Assembly: GCF_042477335.2 (NCBI RefSeq)
Contig: NC_091255.1
Span: 27,320,501-27,384,500 of the forward strand
DNA length: 64,000 nucleotides
Reading direction: 5' to 3'
Source of the DNA: Ovis canadensis
Taxonomy: Eukaryota > Chordata > Mammalia > Artiodactyla > Bovidae
In this document: piece after piece, positions 10,563-20,564 of the stretch
Layout of the letters: each line of letters opens with the position of its first letter
How positions within the stretch are numbered: position 1 is the first letter of the stretch
Position numbers and translations under genes: made by a program
The notes under the pieces: generated by a model
The model's database searches: none
Told to the model about the DNA's origin: nothing
What the model saw: only the letters and a program-made list of their open reading frames with translations

Positions 10563-11010
10563 CTGTTAGGATTCTGTTTGTTACAAGTAACCCAAACCTG
10601 ACTCAAACTGGCTTAAAAAAGAAAGAGGATGTATTGGGTCCCTTAACTGGAGAAGTCCATCCGTAGTGGGTGGTCAGATGCAATACAATCAGGGCTTCAG
10701 CTTTGGTTTTTGGACTTCGCCTGAGATGGATTTGTCTTAGCTGATAGCAGGAGGGCTGCCACAATTCTGAGCCTCATCTGACCACATCCAGAGGAAGACA
10801 GATGGCCTCTTCTGGCAGATATCTCTCCAGCAGGAGGATGTTGCATTTTCAGAAGCTTCCAGCCAACTTCTCTTTACATCATATCAGCTCCATCTGGTTA
10901 CCAACATTTTTGTGAGCCCATCCCTTGTCCAGGGAATTTGTGTGTCCTAATTGATTGAGTTATTGAACCAATCAACAGTAGGGGGGATAAAAGTCCTCTT
11001 AGGGCAAGCA
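10563..11010 (-). mobile_element. Ancient repeat remnant, family not named
   Basis: gttacaagtaacccaaacct, ctcaaactggcttaaaaaag, then ggatgtattgggtcccttaa and a distal ttgaaccaatcaacagtagg follow the order of a widespread old mammalian repeat. I recognise the pattern but cannot assign the family. Confidence 0.4.
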
Positions 11011-11100
11011 GGCCAACACCTGGTGCTGAGCCTGATGTCTGTTCTTCTGGAAGCACACAGCTATGTGGGCGAAGATGGGAAGACCCTCCACCAGCAAAAA

Positions 11101-11203
11101 GATTGTGATTCACTGGAATATGTATATATAACTGAATCACCTGCTATATACTTGAAACGTTGTAAATCAACTATATGTCAATAAAAATAAAAAAAAAAAC
11201 AAA
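11101..11203 (+). mobile_element. L1 3' terminus, strongly 5'-truncated
   Basis: The terminal 100 bases of an L1: tatgtatatataactgaatc, tgctatatacttgaaacg, gttgtaaatcaactatatgt, caataaaaataaa and poly-A. The same terminus ends the L1 at 15945. Confidence 0.85.
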
Positions 11204-11256
11204 AATTATGACTTGCTGAAGGCTCAGATTCGGTTAGCATTTTGGGGCAGTAAAGT

Positions 11257-11388
11257 TTTTGTTGTTGTTTGTTTTGGGGTTTTCTTTTCTTTTCTGGCAG
11301 TGCCAAGCAGCATGCAGGATCCAGCCAGGGACCAACCTGCTGTGGAAGCTCGGAGTCTTAACTACTGGACTGCCAGGGAAATCCCAGA
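11257..11388 (-). mobile_element. CHR-2-type SINE
   Basis: Reverse CHR with a T-rich tail side, a ggcagtgccaagcagcatgc middle and head complement cttaactactggactgccag ending gaaatccca. agtaaagt is found at 11249-11256 and 11389-11396, a probable part of the TSD. Confidence 0.83.
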
Positions 11389-11593
11389 AGTAAAGTATTT
11401 TTTAATTAAGGTCTCTATATTACTTTTTAAAAGACATTGTGCTACTTCGTACTTAATAGACTACAGCACAGTATAAACATAAATTTTCTATGCACTGGGA
11501 AACCAGAAAGTTCATGTGACTTGGTTTATTGCAATAGTCACTTTCTTTTGTGGTCTAGAGCCGAATCCTAGATGTCTCTGAGGTTTGCCTGTA

Positions 11594-11890
11594 TAAAGGA
11601 GATCAGTCCTGGGTGTTCGTTGGGAGGACTGATGCTAAAGCTGAAACTCCAATACTTTGGCCACCTCATGCGAAGAGTTGACTCATTGGAAAAGACTCTG
11701 ATGCTGGGGAGGGATTGGGGGCAGGAGGAGAAGGGGACGACAGAGGATGAGATGGCTGGATGGCATCAGCGACTCAATGGACATGAGTTTGAGTGAACTC
11801 CGGGAGTTGGTGATGGACAGGGAGGCCTGGCACGCCGCAATTCACGGGGTCTCAAAGAGTCGGACACGACTGAGCAACTGAACTGAACTG
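11594..11890 (+). mobile_element. BovB LINE 3' fragment
   Basis: The forward BovB 3' end: tgatgctaaagctgaaactc, gaagagttgactcattgg, ggcaggaggagaagggga, and the terminal gactgagcaactgaactgaa. It is 5'-truncated and keeps only the last part of the ORF and the 3' UTR. Confidence 0.95.
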
Positions 11891-12926
11891 ATAAATATCC
11901 TATTGGTTTTGTATATAGGAGAACCCTGACTGATAAACCATTATTATGTCCCTAAAGACCCGACCAGCTCTTTACCCCAACCTTGGACACAGATCTACAT
12001 TTTAAGAAATAATATTGTAAAAGAGCCATTGTTCAGCAATAGGTATAGGATTATTAAATAACTAGTTTCATCTCGGTGATGAGTTGGTGGTATGTACGGA
12101 GAATACCACCAGGGGTTTTTCCAACCGTACCAAGGATGTCACAGCAGGAAAGAGGCTCACCCTGGCAAAGGTCAGAGTCAGGTTAAACATCAGCAAGGAT
12201 CCTTTCCTACCTGCTGAGACACTTCCTGTTTGGGGCAATTTATCCATGTGGTCAGAATCCCCTGTATGCCACCAAGCTCCCTGTGGTTGCCCCACAGGCC
12301 ACCCACATCCATTCCCACTAAACGGTATCCAAAATTTCCTTCTGGGGCATTGTTCCTCCCTGATTGTGCGTGGGTAATTGTGCTGATGCTCTCCTATGGG
12401 GAGCTCAATGGGCCGGACCTGCCTCTCCTGGCTCCAGTTCAGCAGTAGCAGAAGGGTGTGACTTCAGCTCAGCCAGCCAGGTACTTTCTCAGGGGACTTT
12501 GAACCTTGAGCAAATGACATGATACTAAGAAAGAAAGGTTGGCACCATCCATTGCAGCCAAGGAAGAGAGGAATCAATATTTTGAACAGTTTCCTCTGGT
12601 TATAAGACAATTTCTGGACTTTCTATGAACTCTGTCCAGCTTCTTGGCCCTCCTGAGGGCTCTCGGTTGCTGATATTTGCAAGTCTTCACTATCAGACTC
12701 CCATGAACTCTGACAGCCCCTTATTGCTTAAGATATCCAGAACTGGCTTCTGTAATGGGCATTCATGACCCCTGACCAATACAGATCCTCAGGTACTATT
12801 TTTGGCTCTGCTTCACTTCCAGGAGCCTCAGTTTCCTATGTAAAATTAGGAAATGAGATTATATGTGTGTTCCTCAAATATTTTTCGGCCACAAAATAAA
12901 ACAATTTTGTGTAAACCAAATCTTCC
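11891..12926. other. Mostly unassigned; perfect hairpin and a MIR trace
   Basis: About 1 kb without a clear family. A perfect inverted repeat sits at 12085-12111. Frames of 75-97 codons at 12068-12448 on both strands are unrecognised. gagcctcagtttcctatgta near 12827 is MIR-like. Confidence 0.5.
12085..12111. other. Perfect 9-bp stem, 9-base loop
   Basis: tggtggtat at 12085-12093 is the exact reverse complement of ataccacca at 12103-12111, separated by gtacggaga. A nucleic-acid hairpin is possible; no family or function is known to me. Confidence 0.6.
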
Positions 12927-13158
12927 TGGGACTTCGCTGGTGTTCCAGGGGCTAAGACTTCGAGCTCCCAATGCAGGGGACCCAGAGTTGATCCCTGGTC
13001 AGAGAACTAGAGCCCACATGCCACGACTAAGGGATCGAGTGCCACAGTTAAAGACCCCGCATGCCACAACTAAAAAGATCCTGTATGCCACAGCTAAAAG
13101 ACCCACATACCACAACTAAGACCTGGCAAGGCCAAGTAAATAAGTAAATGAAAACAAA
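12927..13158 (+). mobile_element. CHR-type SINE
   Basis: Forward CHR: head gggacttcgctggtgttcca, middle gttgatccctggtcagagaa, a repeated series of catgccacgactaa, catgccacaactaa and ataccacaactaa units, and tail gacctggcaaggccaagtaa with A-rich end. The internal short repeat is normal for longer CHR forms. Confidence 0.88.
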
Positions 13159-13721
13159 AAGCAAAGTCTTCCTGAAGGGAGCAGATAAATCATAAAGCTG
13201 ATCAAGGCAACACTGCTCTGGCTCAAGAGTTTCAAAACTCCAGAATCCTGTCCGCCACGCTCTTTCTCAAGAGCACCCCACTGTGACTTCTGGTCTAATA
13301 TCGTAATGGGAAAGGACCACACTTCCCCTCTCTCATTGCAACAAAAGACAGACGGGGCTGCCTTCAATAACTTGGGGAGGCATCATACTTCTCATTGACG
13401 AAGACTTGTTTCCTCTTGAAGAAATGTGCTGAGCACATGCTTGTGAAATGTTAATTACACACACACAGTCACTTTGGCTCCTTACTGTGGAGAAGGCCCA
13501 ATGAAACCACAAAAAGCAAACAACAAAAAAGCATTGGAAGGGGATGTCATGCCACTCTTTTGAAAGCCTTTGTGAACATATGTCTTGTCCATTTTAGATG
13601 ATTTTATTAAGTCTTTGAAGAACAGAATGGAAACTTCCTTCATGATAAATACATAAATTAGTAGTTTTTGTGGGTAAAACAAAACTAGTATGACTTTCAC
13701 CATTAAGATCTAATTTGTTTA
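13159..13721. other. No recognisable feature
   Basis: About 560 bases between CHR and L1, with an (AC) run near 13459-13467 too short to matter. The 73- and 83-codon reverse frames are unrecognised. Confidence 0.5.
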
Positions 13722-13860
13722 CAATGGAAAAAAAAAAAAGACAGTCTCTTCAGCAAGTGGTGCTGGGAAAGCTGGATAGCCGCATGTAAATCTGTGAAAT
13801 TAGAACATGCCATCTTACCATATACAAAAATAAACTCGAAATGGCTCCAAGACTTAAATC

Positions 13861-14061
13861 TACGGACTTTCCTAGCGGTCCAGTGGTTAAAGCTTTGCCT
13901 TCCAATACAGGGGTGCAGATTTGATTCCAGGTGGAGGAACGAAGATCCCACATGCCTCAGGGCCAACAAAACAAAACAAAACATAAAACAAGCAACATTG
14001 TAACAAATTCAACAAAGACTTTTTTAAAAATGGTGCACATTTAAAAAAAAAAAGAAACAAC
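13861..14061 (+). mobile_element. CHR-2-type SINE inside L1
   Basis: Forward CHR-2: ggactttcctagcggtccag head, gattccaggtggaggaacga middle, an A-rich stretch, then the longer tail version cattgtaacaaattcaaca / aaaatggtgcacat and a second poly-A. The L1 reads on directly beyond it. Confidence 0.85.
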
Positions 14062-14545
14062 AAATATAAGACAGGACATCATAAAACTCCTAGAATAGAG
14101 CATAAGCAAAACATTCTCTGACTTAAGTCGTACCAGTTTTTTTTTAGGTCGGTCTCCCAAAGTAGTAGGAATGAAAGCAAAAATTAACAAATGGGACCAA
14201 ATTAAACGTACAAGCTTTTGTACAATAAAGAAAACCATAAACAAAATGAGAAGACAACCTCCCGACTGGGATAAAATATTTTCAAATGAAACTAACAAGG
14301 GCTTAATTTCCAAAATAGATAAAGAGCTCATACAACTCAACAACAAAAACCCAAACAACCCAACCGAAAAATGTGCAGAAGATGTAAACAGATATTTTTT
14401 TCCAAAGAAAATATAGAGATGGTCAACAAGAACTTGAAAAAGAAATGCTCAACACCACTAATTATTAGAGAAATGCAAGTCAGAACAACAGTAAGTCACC
14501 ACCTCACAACAGTCAGAATGGCCATCATTAAGAAGTCTACAAATA

Positions 14546-14613
14546 GGGTTTCCTGGTGGTCCAGTGGTTAAGAATCCACCTTGCAATACAAGGGACACCA
14601 GTTCAGTCCCTGG
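14546..14613 (+). mobile_element. CHR-type SINE, head only
   Basis: Only the first part of a forward CHR is present: gggtttcctggtggtccagt, ggttaagaatccaccttgca, ccagttcagtccctgg. It then changes directly into antisense BovB with no A-rich tail, so the junction is probably a deletion or recombination joint. Confidence 0.85.
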
Positions 14614-14621
14614 CCTGATCC

Positions 14622-15285
14622 TTTCCAGCATCAGGGTCTTTCCCAAAGAGTCAACTCTTTGCATCAGGTGGAAAAAGTATTGGAGCTTCAACTTCAGCAT
14701 CAGTCCTTCCAATGAGTATTCAGTGCTGATTTCCTTTATAATTAATTGGTTTGACCTCCTTGCTGTCCAAGGGACTCTCAAGAGTCTTTTCCAGCACCAC
14801 AGTTTGAAAGCATCAATTCTTCAGTACTCAGCCTTCTTCATGGTCCAACTTTCACATCCTGTACAAGACTACTGGAAAAACCATAGCTTTGACTATATAG
14901 ACCTTTGTCGGCAAAGTGATGTCTCTGCTTTTTAATATGCTATCTAGATTTGTTATAGTTTTTCTTCCAAGGAGCAAGAGTCTTTTAATTTCATGGCTGC
15001 AATCACTATCTGCAGTGATTTTGGAACCCAAGAAAATAAAATCTGCTATTGTTTCCATTTTTTCCCCCATCTATTTGCCATGAAGTGATAGGACCAGATG
15101 CCATGATCTTAGTTTTTTGAATGTTGAGTTTTAAGCCAGCTTTTCCACTCTCCTCTTTCACCTTCCTCAAGAGGTTCTTTATTTAGTTCCTGCCATTAGG
15201 GTGGTTATCATCTGCATAGCTGAGGTTGTTGATATTTCTCCCAGCAACCTTGATTCCAGCTTGTGATTCATTCAGCCTGGCATCC
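14622..15285 (-). mobile_element. BovB LINE fragment, both ends missing
   Basis: Antisense BovB from ctttccagcatcagggtctt to ccagcttgtgattcattcag. It lacks the usual 3' terminus (cagttcagt... in this orientation) as well as the 5' part. The reverse-transcriptase YADD codons survive in complement at 15207-15218. A 72-codon piece of the RT-proximal frame is open at 14852-15070 on the - strand. Confidence 0.92.
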
Positions 15286-15704
15286 AAACTGACAGATGAA
15301 TGGGCAACGAAGATGTGGTACATACGTGCAATAAAATACTCCCCAGCCAGAAAAAGAACCAAATAATGCCACGGGCAGCAATATGGATGAGCTTAGAGAA
15401 GATCACGCCAAGTGAAACAAGTCAGAAAGAGAAAGGCAAGTACCACATGCCATCACTTATGTGTGAAATCTAAAGCAGAGCACAAATGAGCTTATCCGTG
15501 AACCAGAAACAGACTAACATAGAAAACAGACTTGTGGTTGCCAAGGGGGAGGGGAGTGATCGATTGGGATCTGGGATTAACAGATATAAACTATTATGTA
15601 CAGGATGGATAAACAACAAGGACCTACTGTATACTGAAGGGAACGATATGTGATATCCTATGATAAACCGTAATGGAAAAGAATATGAAAAGAATGTATA
15701 TATG

Positions 15705-15854
15705 GGGACTTCCCTGGGGCCCAGTGGCTAAAACTCCATGCTCCCAATGTTTGGGGCCCAGATTTGATCCCTGGTCATGGAACTAGATCCAGTGTGCCAA
15801 AATGAAGACCTGGTGCAGCCAAATAGATAAATAAATAAATATTAAATTTAAAAA
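15705..15854 (+). mobile_element. CHR-2 SINE inside L1 with clean TSD
   Basis: Forward CHR-2 (gggacttccctggggcccag through gacctggtgcagccaaatag with an A-rich tail). aatgtatatatg at 15693-15704 is repeated exactly at 15855-15866, a 12-base TSD taken from the L1 3' UTR. Confidence 0.93.
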
Positions 15855-16017
15855 AATGTATATATGTATAACTAAATCACTTTGCTGTGCAGTAGAAATT
15901 AACACAATGTTGTAAGTCAACTATACTTTAATAAAGTAAATTTTTAAAAAATCTGGTATACTGAGTGAGAAACTTAGTGTAAAAAACTTAACACTATCCC
16001 TCCTCTTGGTCTGTTGT

Positions 16018-16210
16018 ATCAGGTTCTGTGCTAAGAATTTTCACACACAGTCTAGTTTACTCTCAAACAACTCTCTGGGGAGGTATCATTTCTAAGTCTT
16101 ATTTTATAGCTGAGAACCGAGGCTCAGAGAGGTTGAGGAATTTACCTAAGCTCACACAGCTGGCAAGCACTGACTAATTGCACAGCTCCAAAGCTTTTGT
16201 TCTTTCAAAT
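16018..16210 (-). mobile_element. MIR SINE, near full length
   Basis: Reverse MIR: ggttctgtgctaagaatttt, aactctctggggaggtatca, gaggctcagagaggttgagg, aagctcacacagctggcaag, and a distal caaagcttttgttctttc. One of the better preserved MIR copies here. Confidence 0.85.
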
Positions 16211-16257
16211 ATGATACTCCGCTCACCTAGATAATGCTATGTATCTGGATCTTTTAG

Positions 16258-16325
16258 AATGTGGAATAAAAATAAAGTAAAAATAAAAATTAAAAAATAA
16301 ATAAATAAAATAAAATGTGGAATAA
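16258..16325 (+). repeat. A-rich micro-insertion flanked by 12-base TSD
   Basis: aatgtggaataa at 16258-16269 recurs exactly at 16314-16325. Between them lies only an A-rich stretch with AAATA-type units. This fits a retroposon insertion truncated down to its tail, though a local duplication with an A-rich middle is also possible. Confidence 0.7.
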
Positions 16326-16904
16326 GTTGACTCTATATTTGTGGTCACTCAGCTTTCTAATCTGGATATACCTCAAAGGGGAGACCTGTAACTCGTGCCC
16401 CTGAAGCACAGAAACCTCTGGACACTTCTTTTGTTCCAAATGGCTTTGCAGGAACATAAGCAGAGTCAGTTCTTAAAAGGACCAATCCTTTTAACCCTGA
16501 GCAGTCTTTTTTTCCTAGAGTCAGTTGAAATTTCCTCTGGGAATGCAAACTAATTTTAACAAACCGTAATCAAGAAGAGGAATTTGCAACTAAAAAAGAG
16601 CTCTTTATGAAAATGAATTCTTTGACTCTCTTTTCTGTTAATCTACATACATCATCAAACAGGAAGTGAAAATAATTGTGGGATAAAGAGATATGGGGCC
16701 TGAAGGTGTTATGACCTTCCACAAACAATCTTAATTTTAAATTCTTGGTTCTCAGCCACTTTGTCTATGCCAGTTCCCCCCCATTTATAATAAGGGTGGT
16801 TCTCTGTGGATAATGTAAAAGCAGTCATCAAATGCAGTTCACCACTGTTTATACATCTGTGTTTTACCAGTAAATTAGATGATACATATCTAGATACTAC
16901 TCCT
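16326..16904. other. No recognisable feature
   Basis: About 580 bases with no repeat family, gene or motif that I can support. Short frames on the - strand at 16357-16548 and 16709-16954 are unrecognised. Confidence 0.5.
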
Positions 16905-17000
16905 GCATATGCCACCGTGTACTGGATGACCTTGGATAAGTCACAGAAACCCATTGGGCCTTACTTTCTTTATCTCGAAAATGAGGGATTTGGATGAAAT
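16905..17000 (+). mobile_element. MIR SINE core fragment
   Basis: ctggatgaccttggataagt followed by tactttctttatctcgaaaa and tgagggatttgg match the MIR core in forward order. Confidence 0.65.
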
Positions 17001-17420
17001 CCAAATCCACTTTATACTTCGACTCTATAATTCTCATTGTTCTGGTTGCTTTAAAAGGACCTGACCACCATGCAATCCCAAATATATCCAGAAGAGGTCA
17101 GAAGAACTCACTAAAAGCCCTGAGGTCTACATTAATTCCAGTTACCAGTATAAATACAGGTTTATGGGAATCCCTATTCTCTGTGTCTTTTCCCTGATTT
17201 TAAAGGTTGGATCAGGTATTAAGGCAGGTATTTTTCTTGAAAGATCAAAACAGAGACGCATTGTCTGCTTTGGACCTCTTTGTCAAACGTAAAACCCTTT
17301 CCCAACTGGTGAGCAAAGGTAAATTGCCCGTCAGAGGCGATACAAAGGTACAGGGGCAGTTTTATACTTACAGCCAATAACTTAGAGAAAGTAAGCTTGT
17401 TAGAGAAAACCCCATCCATC
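17001..17420. other. No recognisable feature
   Basis: About 420 bases without an identified family. The 67-codon frames on both strands carry nothing recognisable. Confidence 0.5.
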
Positions 17421-17436
17421 AAAAATCTTTATTGGA

Positions 17437-17752
17437 GCACTTCTCCTGTGGCACAGTGGGTAAGAATCCACCTGCCAAAGCGGAAGACACCGGTGCGATC
17501 CCTGATTCGGGAAGATTCCACATGCCTCAGAGCAACTAAGTGCATGTGCCGCAACTACTGAGACTGAGTGCTGCAATTACTGAAGCCCGTGTGCCCAGAT
17601 CCTGTACTTTGCAACCAGAGAAGCCACGGCAAAGAGAAGCCCCCAAACTACCACAAAGAGTAGCTCCTGTTCTCCACAACTAGAGAAAGCCTGCACAAAG
17701 CAACAAAGACCCAGCACAGGCAAAATAAATAAATAACTTAAATATATACGTA
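17437..17752 (+). mobile_element. CHR-1 SINE, full length
   Basis: Forward CHR-1 from cacttctcctgtggcacagt through ccgcaactactgagactgag, gaagccacggcaaagagaag and gactctt-free tail cagcacaggcaaaataaata. Flanked by a 16-base TSD with one mismatch (aaaaatctttattgga, 17421-17436; aaaaatcttcattgga, 17753-17768). Confidence 0.93.
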
Positions 17753-17765
17753 AAAAATCTTCATT

Positions 17766-18147
17766 GGACTTCCCCGGCTGCCCAGTGGATAAGAATCTGC
17801 TTCCACTCCAAGGGGCACGGGTTCAATCCCTGCTGCTGCTGCTGCTGCTGCTGCTGCTAAGTCGCCTCAGTCGTGTCCAACTCTGTGTGACCCCATAGAT
17901 AGCAGCCTACCAGGCTTCCCCGTCCCTGGGATTCTCCAGGCAAGAACACTGGAGTGGGTTGCCATTTCCTTCTCCAATGCATGAAAGTGAAAAGTGAAAG
18001 TGAAGTCGCTCAGTCGTGTCTGACTCCTAGCGACCCCATGGACTGCAGCCTACCAGGCCCCTCTGTCCATGGGATTTTCCAGGCAAGAGTACTGGAGTAG
18101 ATTGCCATTAAAGTCCCTCATGCCACGCAGTGCAGCCAAATAAAAAA
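17766..18147 (+). mobile_element. CHR-2-type SINE, split by Bov-A2
   Basis: Forward CHR-2 in two parts: 17766-17831 (gacttccccggctgcccagt through gggttcaatccctg) and 18108-18147 (taaagtccctcatgccacgc, cagtgcagccaaataaaa). The join restores the normal CHR-2 order, so the Bov-A2 between them is the younger insertion. It directly follows the tail and TSD of the CHR-1 at 17437. Confidence 0.9.
17832..18107 (-). mobile_element. Bov-A2 SINE, dimeric, inside CHR-2
   Basis: Reverse Bov-A2 with both units. The left end is a (CTG)n run of about nine units, the complement of the GCA tail. The first unit is ctaagtcgcctcagtcgtgt; the linker has atgcatgaaagtgaaaagtg; the second unit ends near tactggagtagattgccatt. 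Confidence 0.95.
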
Positions 18148-18502
18148 GTATGTAAGTTTACGATGTACAACTTAATGAACTGGTATGTGTATATAGTGAG
18201 ACATGACTACCACAATAAGATTAGTTAATATACCCATAACCTTTTGTAGTTAAAATTTGAAAACTTCCTGCCACAACGAGGTTGGACCATTTCTCTTCTG
18301 ATTTCATCAGAAAAATTATTTGGGGAGATACACCATTACAGAGACAGAGACTTTTTTTAAGTATGCTTAAACCTTGCTTTTTTTAGGCAGAACCTGGAGA
18401 AGTAGTTTAAATGTGAATAATGGTGAAAGAATTCAGAATTAAAGAAAGCCCTGCGGCCAGGTAAAGAAAATGCCTACATATCGTACTTAGAATTTAAAGT
18501 TT
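18148..18502. other. No recognisable feature; possible old L1 trace
   Basis: gtttacgatgtacaacttaa and a following tggtatgtgtatatagtgag phrase could be an old L1 3' UTR trace, but too little is conserved to assign it. No gene seen. Confidence 0.4.
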
Positions 18503-18707
18503 GGAGTTCAGTGGCTCAGTTGGTAAAGAATCTGCCCGCAATGCAGTAGACCTGGGTTCGATCCCTGGGGAGGGATGATCCCCTGCAGAAGGAAATGGCA
18601 ACACACTCCAGTATTCTTGCCTGGGAAATCCCATGAACAGAGAAGCCTGGTGGGGTATAGTCCGTGGGATCGCAAGAATCAGACATAACTTAGTGACTAA
18701 ACCAAAA
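18503..18707 (+). mobile_element. Bov-tA SINE
   Basis: Forward Bov-tA with an intact polymerase III B box GGTTCGATCC at 18555-18564. The BovB-derived part runs ggcaacacactccagtattc to cagacataacttagtgacta. I found no clear TSD. Confidence 0.93.
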
Positions 18708-18724
18708 ACCACATTTGAACCTTG

Positions 18725-18925
18725 TAAAATTTATTTAACCTCCCTAGTGATATACTCCTTAGTTGACATCTATAAAATGACGATAGTGATAAAGCCTCCT
18801 AAGATTGTTGGGAAGATTTAATGTTGGGAGATAACTTGGGAGATAATGTTGGGAGACAATTTAATTGCTGGGAGATAACACATGTAAAGAATTCAGCAAA
18901 GCATCTGCCACATACCATGTGATCA
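18725..18925 (+). mobile_element. MIR SINE with internal tandem expansion
   Basis: Forward MIR: ttatttaacctccctagtga, gacatctataaaatgacgat, gattgttgggaagatttaat, acacatgtaaagaattcagc, catctgccacatacc. Four near-copies of GGGAGATAA (starts 18826, 18838, 18851, 18870; the third is GGGAGACAA) lie between the gattgttggg and acacatgtaa phrases, which are close together in ordinary MIRs. Confidence 0.75.
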
Positions 18926-20008
18926 CTAGGAGCACCACTGTCATCATAGGTTATCAGTGAGGAGCTGGTATTTCTAGTAAAAAAACAAACAGGGAAGAAA
19001 ATCATCATACTTTTTTCTTTACTTTTTAAAAAATTTTTTATTATTTTTTCTGTTTTTTTTTTTTCTTAACCATGCCTTTTTCTGAAACTTTTATCTCAAC
19101 GATCCCAAACTAGGTTCAACGTCCCTGCTGTGTGCTGCAGTCATAGGAGCTGATAGACCCTGACCTGGCCACCCGGCCCACTGACGGGCACCTCCACCCC
19201 CATCTTGGGCACCCCAGAAATACAGCAGAGCCAGGCGGGTATCCAGCATCCATCACCTCTCCTGCCAGCCCATCAGCAGCAGTCAGAGACCTTGCTCCCT
19301 ATGGACATGGAGTGTCCCCCTTCCCAAGCCTCACCAGCAAAGCCAAGGTTTGGGATGGGCCCCCAGGCCCCTGGCTCAGCGGCAAGATCCTCCACTCGAT
19401 TCTTCACTTTTCGCCTCTGGACCTTTATTTTTTTTATTTAATGTAGCACTGAGTTTTTCTTTGATACAGCACTCAATTTGCAGACTGTCATTACTGTTTT
19501 TCTCTTGCTGTGCCTCCTCATTCCTCCAGAATGAGGCCTGTGCCCATCTCTCCCACCGTCATAGACCCAGGGGCCAACTGGGGAGGATGAATGGGGGTAT
19601 GAGGAGATCTCGGAGCAGGGGGCCAGAAAGAGCAGGGGGCCAGGGGCGTGTTCCAAGGAGAGAGATCTGTGTCCTGCAGTGCTTCTAGGATAAGGTGAAA
19701 AAGCCATGTAGTGAGCAGGGGCAGGGCAGGGGGTGGAGCAGGCTCCTGAGAAGCTCAGAGAGGACAAGCAAGAGATGTGATTACATGGAGCACTCCAGAT
19801 CAGACATGGTGTGTAACCGCGGGCAGAGACAGGGGTCGAGAAGGGATGGGTAGAGACAGGATCTGCTACAATCTGCCGACATTCCAGAGACGATTCTGAG
19901 GACCTGTTGCCGAAGGCCCTCCCCGTGACTCATGTTCAAAACGAAGAGGAAAGCAACAAAGCTGTTTCCTTATGTCCGGCTGGGAGCTCAGAACTCCCTG
20001 GAAATGGT
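18926..20008. other. No recognisable repeat; T-rich patch
   Basis: About 1.1 kb. A T-rich low-complexity patch lies at 19010-19067. The rest is moderately GC-rich with unrecognised frames of up to 112 codons on both strands at 19205-19767; none has a recognisable domain or splice context. Confidence 0.5.
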
Positions 20009-20553
20009 ATTTATTTTATTTTTTAATTGGAGGAAACGTGCCTTACAGTGTTGTGTTGGTTTCTGTTGTACGATAGCTCAAATCAGTCATAATTACATAT
20101 ATACTCCCTCCCCAATGAGCCTCCCTCCCCTCCCCCATCCTGCCCCTTTAGGTCATGGAAGAGAGCCAAATGGGGCTCCCTGTGCTATGGAGCAGCTTCC
20201 CACGAGCTCCCTATTTGACACTATATATATATATGTACATATATGTAAGTCAGGGCTCAATGAGCCCACTTTCTTCCCCTTCTGTGACCACAAGTCTGTT
20301 TTCTACATCGCATCTTCATTCCTTCCTTGCAAGCAGGTTTACCAGTACCATTTTTCTAGATTCCATAGATATGCACTGATATATGATATTTGTTTTGTCC
20401 TTCTGACTTCCTCCACTCCGTATGACCGGCTCTGGGTTCACCCACCTCACTACAACTGACTCAGACTTGTTCCTTTTATGACTGAGTACTATTCTGTTGT
20501 GTATATCCACCACATCTTTATCCATTCATCTGTCAATGGACACCTAGGTTGCT
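20009..20553 (-). mobile_element. L1 3' end, antisense, with TSD
   Basis: Antisense L1 3' UTR: ttttttaattggaggaaacg, the C-rich complement of the G-rich tract at about 20105-20150, tgtgctatggagcagcttcc, cagtaccatttttctagatt, gactgagtactattctgttg. ctggaaatggt at 19998-20008 recurs exactly at 20554-20564. A 175-codon + strand frame across it is a chance reading. Confidence 0.9.
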
Positions 20554-20564
20554 CTGGAAATGGT

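Larger units (their letters stand above)
13722..15945 (+). mobile_element. L1 3' end, split by three SINEs and a BovB piece
   Basis: Forward L1 covering the end of ORF2 and the 3' UTR. Its segments are 13722-13860 (agtctcttcagcaagtggtg), 14062-14545 (ggacatcataaaactcctag through aatggccatcattaagaag), 15290-15704 (acagatgaatgggcaacgaa through atggataaacaacaaggac) and 15855-15945 (cactttgctgtgcagtagaa, ending aataaag). The frame is broken by stops. Insertions: CHR 13861-14061, CHR plus BovB 14546-15285, CHR-2 15705-15854. A stretch of L1 is missing at the second gap. Confidence 0.9.

Noticed and set aside
17832-17860. (CTG)n run as a disease-type triplet expansion
   Set aside because: It is the complement of the normal GCA tail of a Bov-A2 SINE.
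19932-20459. 175-codon open frame on the + strand
   Set aside because: It lies across an antisense L1 3' UTR with its own TSD; the translation has no domain and starts in unrelated flank.
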